Source: Loripinus fragilis | Lineage: Eukaryota; Mollusca; Bivalvia; Lucinida; Lucinidae | Reading direction: 5' to 3' | Assembly: GCA_964019695.1 (NCBI GenBank) | Contig: OZ026514.1 | Coordinates: forward strand, 101,477,845-101,541,844 | DNA length: 64,000 nucleotides | In this document: one piece after another, positions 60,165 to 64,000 of the stretch | Position numbering within the stretch: position 1 is the first letter of the stretch | Layout of the letters: every line of letters starts with the position of its first letter | Notes under the pieces: model-generated | What the model saw: the letters and a program-made list of their open reading frames with translations, nothing else | What the model was told of the DNA's origin: nothing | Databases searched by the model: none | Made by a program: the position numbers and the translations under genes

Positions 60165-62698
60165 AAATGTTTTTGGCAAAACTATTTGTTCCAATCATCA
60201 AAAGAAACATTTCTATAACACTTGAGCCAGTTTTTGGAAAATTGAATTTTTGGCGGAAAATCGACAGGCACGGACCTTACAAAATAGTGAAAATTTTGTA
60301 CTATCTCAAAATGGGGTAAGAAAATATTTTTTGACAAAATTATTTGTTCCACTCATCAAAAGAAACATTTCTACAACATTTGGGGCAGTTTTTGGTAAAT
60401 TGAATTTTTGACGGAAAATCGACAGGCGCGGACCTTACAAAATAGTGAAAATTTTGTACTATCTCAAAATGGGGTAAGAAAATATTTTTTGGCAAAATTA
60501 TTTGTTCCACTCATCAGAAGAAACATTTCTACATCATTTGAGGCAGTTTTTGGAAAATTGAATTTTTGACGGAAAATCGACAGGCGCGACCCTTACAAAA
60601 TAGTGAAAATTTTGTACTATCTCAAAATGGGGTAAGAAAATAATTTTTTAGCAAAATTATTTGTTCCACTCATCAAAAGAAACATTTCTTCAACATTTGG
60701 GGCAGTTTTTGGAAAATTTAATTTTTGACGGAAAATCGACAGGCGCGGACCTTACAAAATAGTGAAAATTTTGTACTATCTCAAAATGGGGTAAGAAAAT
60801 ATTTTCTGGCAAAATTATTTGTTCCACTCATCAAATGAAACATTTCTACAACATTTGGGGCAGTTTTTGGAAAATTGAATTTTTGACAGAAAATCGACAG
60901 GCGCGAAACCTTTCAAAATAGTGAAAATTTTGTACTATCTCAAAATGAGGTAAGAAAATATTTTTTGGCAAAATTATTTGTTCCACTCATCAAAAGAACA
61001 TTTCTACAACATTTGGGGCAGTTTTTGGAAAATTGAATTTTTGACGGAAAATCGACAGGCGCGGACCTTTCAAAATAGTGAAAATTTTGTACTATCTCAA
61101 AATGGGGTAAGAAAATATTTTTTGGCAAAATTATTTGTTCCACTCATCAAATGAAACATTTCTACAACATTTGGGGCAGTTTTTGGAAAATTGAATTTTT
61201 GACGGAAAATCGACAGGCGCGGCCTTTCAAAATAGTGAAAATTTTGTACTATCTCAAAATGGGGTAAGAAAATATTTTTTGGCAAAATTATTTGTTCCAC
61301 TCATCAAAAGAAACATTTCTATAATATTTGAGGCAGTTTTTGGAAAATTGAATTTTTGATAGAAAATCGACAGATGTGGACCTTACAAAATAGTGAAAAT
61401 TATGTAATATCTCAAAATGGGGTAAAGAAATGTTTTTGGCAAAACTATTTGTTCCACTCATCAAAAGAAACATTTCTACAACATTTGAGGCAGTTTTTGG
61501 AAAATTGAATTTTTGATGGAAAATCGACAGGCGCGACCCTTACAAAATAGTGAAAATTTTGTACTATCTCAAAATGGGGTAAGAAAATAATTTTTGGCAA
61601 AGTTATTTGTTCCACTCATCAAAAGAAACATTTCTTTAACACTTGAGCCAGTTTTTGGAAAATTGAATTTTTGGCGGAAAATCGACAGGCACGCACCTTA
61701 CAAAATAGTGAAAATTTTGTTCTATCTCAAAATGGGGTAAGAAAATATTTTTTGGCAAAATTATTTGTTCCACTCAACAAATGAAACATTTCTACAACAT
61801 TTGGGACAGTTTTTGGAAAATTGAATTTTTGACGGAAAATCGACAGGCGCGACCCTTACAAAATAGTGAAAATTTTGTACTATCTCAAAATGGGGTAAGA
61901 AAATATTTTTTGGCAAAATTATTTGTTCCACTCATCAAAGGAAACATTTCTACATCATTTGAGGCAGTTTTTGGAAAATTGAATTTTTGACGGAAAATCG
62001 ACAGGCGCGACCCTTACAAAATAGTGAAAATTTTGTACTATCTCAAAATGGGGTAAGAAAATAATTTTTTAGCAAAATTATTTGTTCCACTCATCAAAAG
62101 AAACATTTCTTCAACATTTGGGGCAATTTTTGGAAAAATGAATTTTTGACGGAAAATCGACAGGCGCGGACCTTACAAAATAGTGAAAATTTTGTACTAT
62201 CTCAAAATGGGGTAAGAAAATATTTTTTGGCAAAATTATTTGTTCCACTCATCAAATGAAACATTTCTACAACATTTGGGGCAGTTTTTGGAAAATTGAA
62301 TTTTTTGACGGAAAATCGACAGGCGCGGACCTTTCAAAATAGTGAAAATTTTGTACTATCTCAAAATGAGGTAAGAAAATATTTTTTGGCAAAATTATTT
62401 GTTCCACTCATCAAAAGAAACATTTCTACAACATTTGGGGCAGTTTTTGGAAAATTGAATTTTTGACGGAAAATCGACAGGCGCGGAACTTTAAGTTACA
62501 AAATAGTGAAAATTTTGTACTATCTCAAAATGGGGTAAGAAAATATTTTTTGGCAAAATTATTTGTTCCACTCATCAAAAGAAACATTTCTATAATATTT
62601 GAGGCAGTTTTTGGAAAATTGAATTTTTGATAGAAAATCGACAGATGTGGACCTTACAAAATAGTGAAAATTATGAACAATCTCAAAATGGGGTAAAG
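60165..62698. repeat. 16-monomer tandem duplication, copy 2 (2,534 bp)
   Basis: This is a near-identical copy of 57632-60164, one base longer because of an extra T near 62,301. The identity runs on to about 62,727, where CCAATAAATC replaces CCAATCATC. Confidence 0.92.
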
Positions 62699-63900
62699 AA
62701 ATGTTTTTGGCAAAACTATTTGTTCCAATAAATCAAAAGAAACATTTCTATAACATTTGAGCCAGTTTTTGGAAAATTGAATTTTTGGCGGAAAATCAAC
62801 AGGCACGGACCTTACAAAATAGTGAAAATTTTGTACTATCTTCAAACGGGGTAAGAAAATATTTTTTGGCAAAATTATTTGTTCCACTCATCTAAAGAAA
62901 CATTTCTACAATATTTGAGGCAGTTTTTGGAAAATTGAATTTTTGACGGAAAATTGACAGGCGCGGACCTTACAAAATAGTGAAAATTTTGTACTATCTC
63001 AAAATGGGGTAAGAAAATATTTTTTGGCAAAATTATTTGTTCCACTCGTCAAAAGAAACATTTCTACAACATTTGAGACACTTTTTGGAAAATTGAATTT
63101 TTGACAGAAAATCGACAGGCGCGAAACCTTTCAAAATAGTGAAAATTTTGTACTATCTCAAAATGAGGTAAGAAAATATTTTTTGGCAAAATTATTTGTT
63201 CCACTCATCAAAAGAACATTTCTACAACATTTGGGGCAGTTTTTGGAAAATTGAATTTTTGACGGAAAATCGACAGGCGCGGACCTTTCAAAATAGTGAA
63301 AATTTTGTACTATCTCAAAATGGGGTAAGAAAATATTTTTTGGCAAAATTATTTGTTCCACTCATCAAATGAAACATTTCTACAACATTTGGGGCAGTTT
63401 TTGGAAAATTGAATTTTTGACGGAAAATCGACAGGCGCGGCCTTTCAAAATAGTGAAATTTTTGTACTATCTCAAAATGGGGTAAGAAAATATTTTTTGG
63501 CAAAATTATTTGTTCCACTCATAAAAAGAAACATTTCTATAATATTTGAGGCAGTTTTTGGAAAATTGAATTTTTGATAGAAAATCGACAGATGTGGACC
63601 TTACAAAATAGTGAAAATTATGTAATATCTCAAAATGGGGTAAAGAAATGTTTTTGGCAAAACTATTTGTTCCACTCATCAAAAGAAACATTTCTACAAC
63701 ATTTGAGGCAGTTTTTGGAAAATTGAATTTTTGATGGAAAATCGACAGGCGCGACCCTTACAAAATAGTGAAAATTTTGTACTATCTCAAAATGGGGTAA
63801 GAAAATAATTTTTGGCAAAGTTATTTGTTCCACTCATCAAAAGAAACATTTCTTTAACACTTGAGCCAGTTTTTGGAAAATTGAATTTTTGGCGGAAAAT
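62699..63900. repeat. Array tail with a 5-monomer unit copied from 60.9-61.7 kb
   Basis: The first part (CCAATAAATC, ATCTTCAAACGGGG, CTCATCTAAAG, AAATTGACAGG, CCACTCGTC) resembles the 51.5 kb region. A hybrid monomer near 63,058-63,215 then joins a GAGACAC left side to GACAGAAAA and GCGCGAAACC. From there to about 63,900 the sequence copies 60.88-61.68 kb at offset 2,218. Confidence 0.87.
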
Positions 63901-64000
63901 CGACAGGCGCGAAACCTTTCAAAATAGTGAAAATTTTGTACTATCTCAAAATGAGGTAAGAAAATATTTTTTGGCAAAATTATTTGTTCCACTCATCAAA
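63901..64000. repeat. Start of a second 5-monomer copy, cut by the window edge
   Basis: CGACAGGCGCGAAACCTTTC at 63901 repeats 63113, 788 bp earlier, and the match continues through GAGGTAAG to the last base. A tandem repeat of about five monomers therefore begins here and runs out of the window. Confidence 0.85.

Larger units (their letters stand above)
1..64000. repeat. Uninterrupted ~158 bp satellite array (about 405 monomers)
   Basis: Every part of the window is a copy of one AT-rich monomer of about 158 bp, head to tail on one strand. For example, the CATTTCT that starts each monomer is at 461 and again at 619, exactly 158 bp apart. I saw no inversion, no mobile-element insertion and no unique spacer. 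Variants are single-base changes plus small indels that give 154-164 bp monomers. A near-nucleosome-length monomer arranged in multi-monomer higher-order units is typical of eukaryotic centromeric or pericentromeric satellites. The satellite family and the species are not recognised. Confidence 0.98.

Noticed and set aside
1..64000. CRISPR array
   Set aside because: The repeat is about 158 bp with no unique spacers; the whole period is conserved.
1..64000. CENP-B box
   Set aside because: I looked for NTTCGNNNNANNCGGGN on the forward strand and for its complement in the common monomer types. The TTCG occurrences (TTTTTCGGC, TTTTTCGTC, TTTCGG) are not followed by CGGG at the right distance.

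Overview
This 64 kb window is one uninterrupted block of tandem satellite DNA. I find no protein-coding gene, RNA gene, transposon, CRISPR array or unique spacer. A monomer of about 158 bp (roughly 32% G+C by my count of one consensus copy) repeats head to tail about 405 times. All copies are in the same orientation and length variants are few (about 154, 155, 157, 159 and 164 bp). Open reading frames of 60-120 codons occur on both strands, but they are the same few translations of the satellite recurring in register with it. I have therefore called no CDS.

This is eukaryotic heterochromatin of the kind found at centromeres, pericentromeres or other satellite blocks. The monomer is close to nucleosome size, there is a higher-order repeat (HOR), and no other sequence interrupts it. 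I do not recognise the satellite and cannot name the organism. Many variable sites in the monomer are CpG/TpG/CpA exchanges, which hints at a genome with CpG methylation.

Layout. Diagnostic variants define named monomer types. The canonical HOR is a 12-mer, D1-D2-P-T-C-F-G-E-D3-S-Q-M, about 1.9 kb. D1 is a convenient unit marker with 28 starts between 619 and 48838. From 1 to 39.7 kb, D1-bounded units range from 4 to 22 monomers and are built from canonical stretches plus two other recurring modules: T'-X1-X2-Y-N and Z-T2-V-W-R-H-Cv-Y-N. Two large tandem duplications sit here: a 4.75/4.90 kb pair (19.6-29.2 kb) and a near-identical 6,171 bp pair (25.8-38.2 kb) that overlaps it. From 39,676 to 46,945 four 12-mer units lie in a row, two of them missing one monomer. 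From about 46.9 kb the array becomes more heterogeneous and D1 disappears after 48,838. The last 6 kb holds a 2,533 bp (16-monomer) tandem duplication and the start of a 5-monomer repeat cut by the window edge.

Nothing here acts through encoded genes. The features of interest are the array's record of unequal exchange, a conserved dyad-symmetric box in the monomer, and a CpG-rich, fast-changing segment next to it. Coordinates of monomers and HOR units come from reading diagnostic motifs by eye. Duplication edges are accurate to the nearest diagnostic difference I could see.
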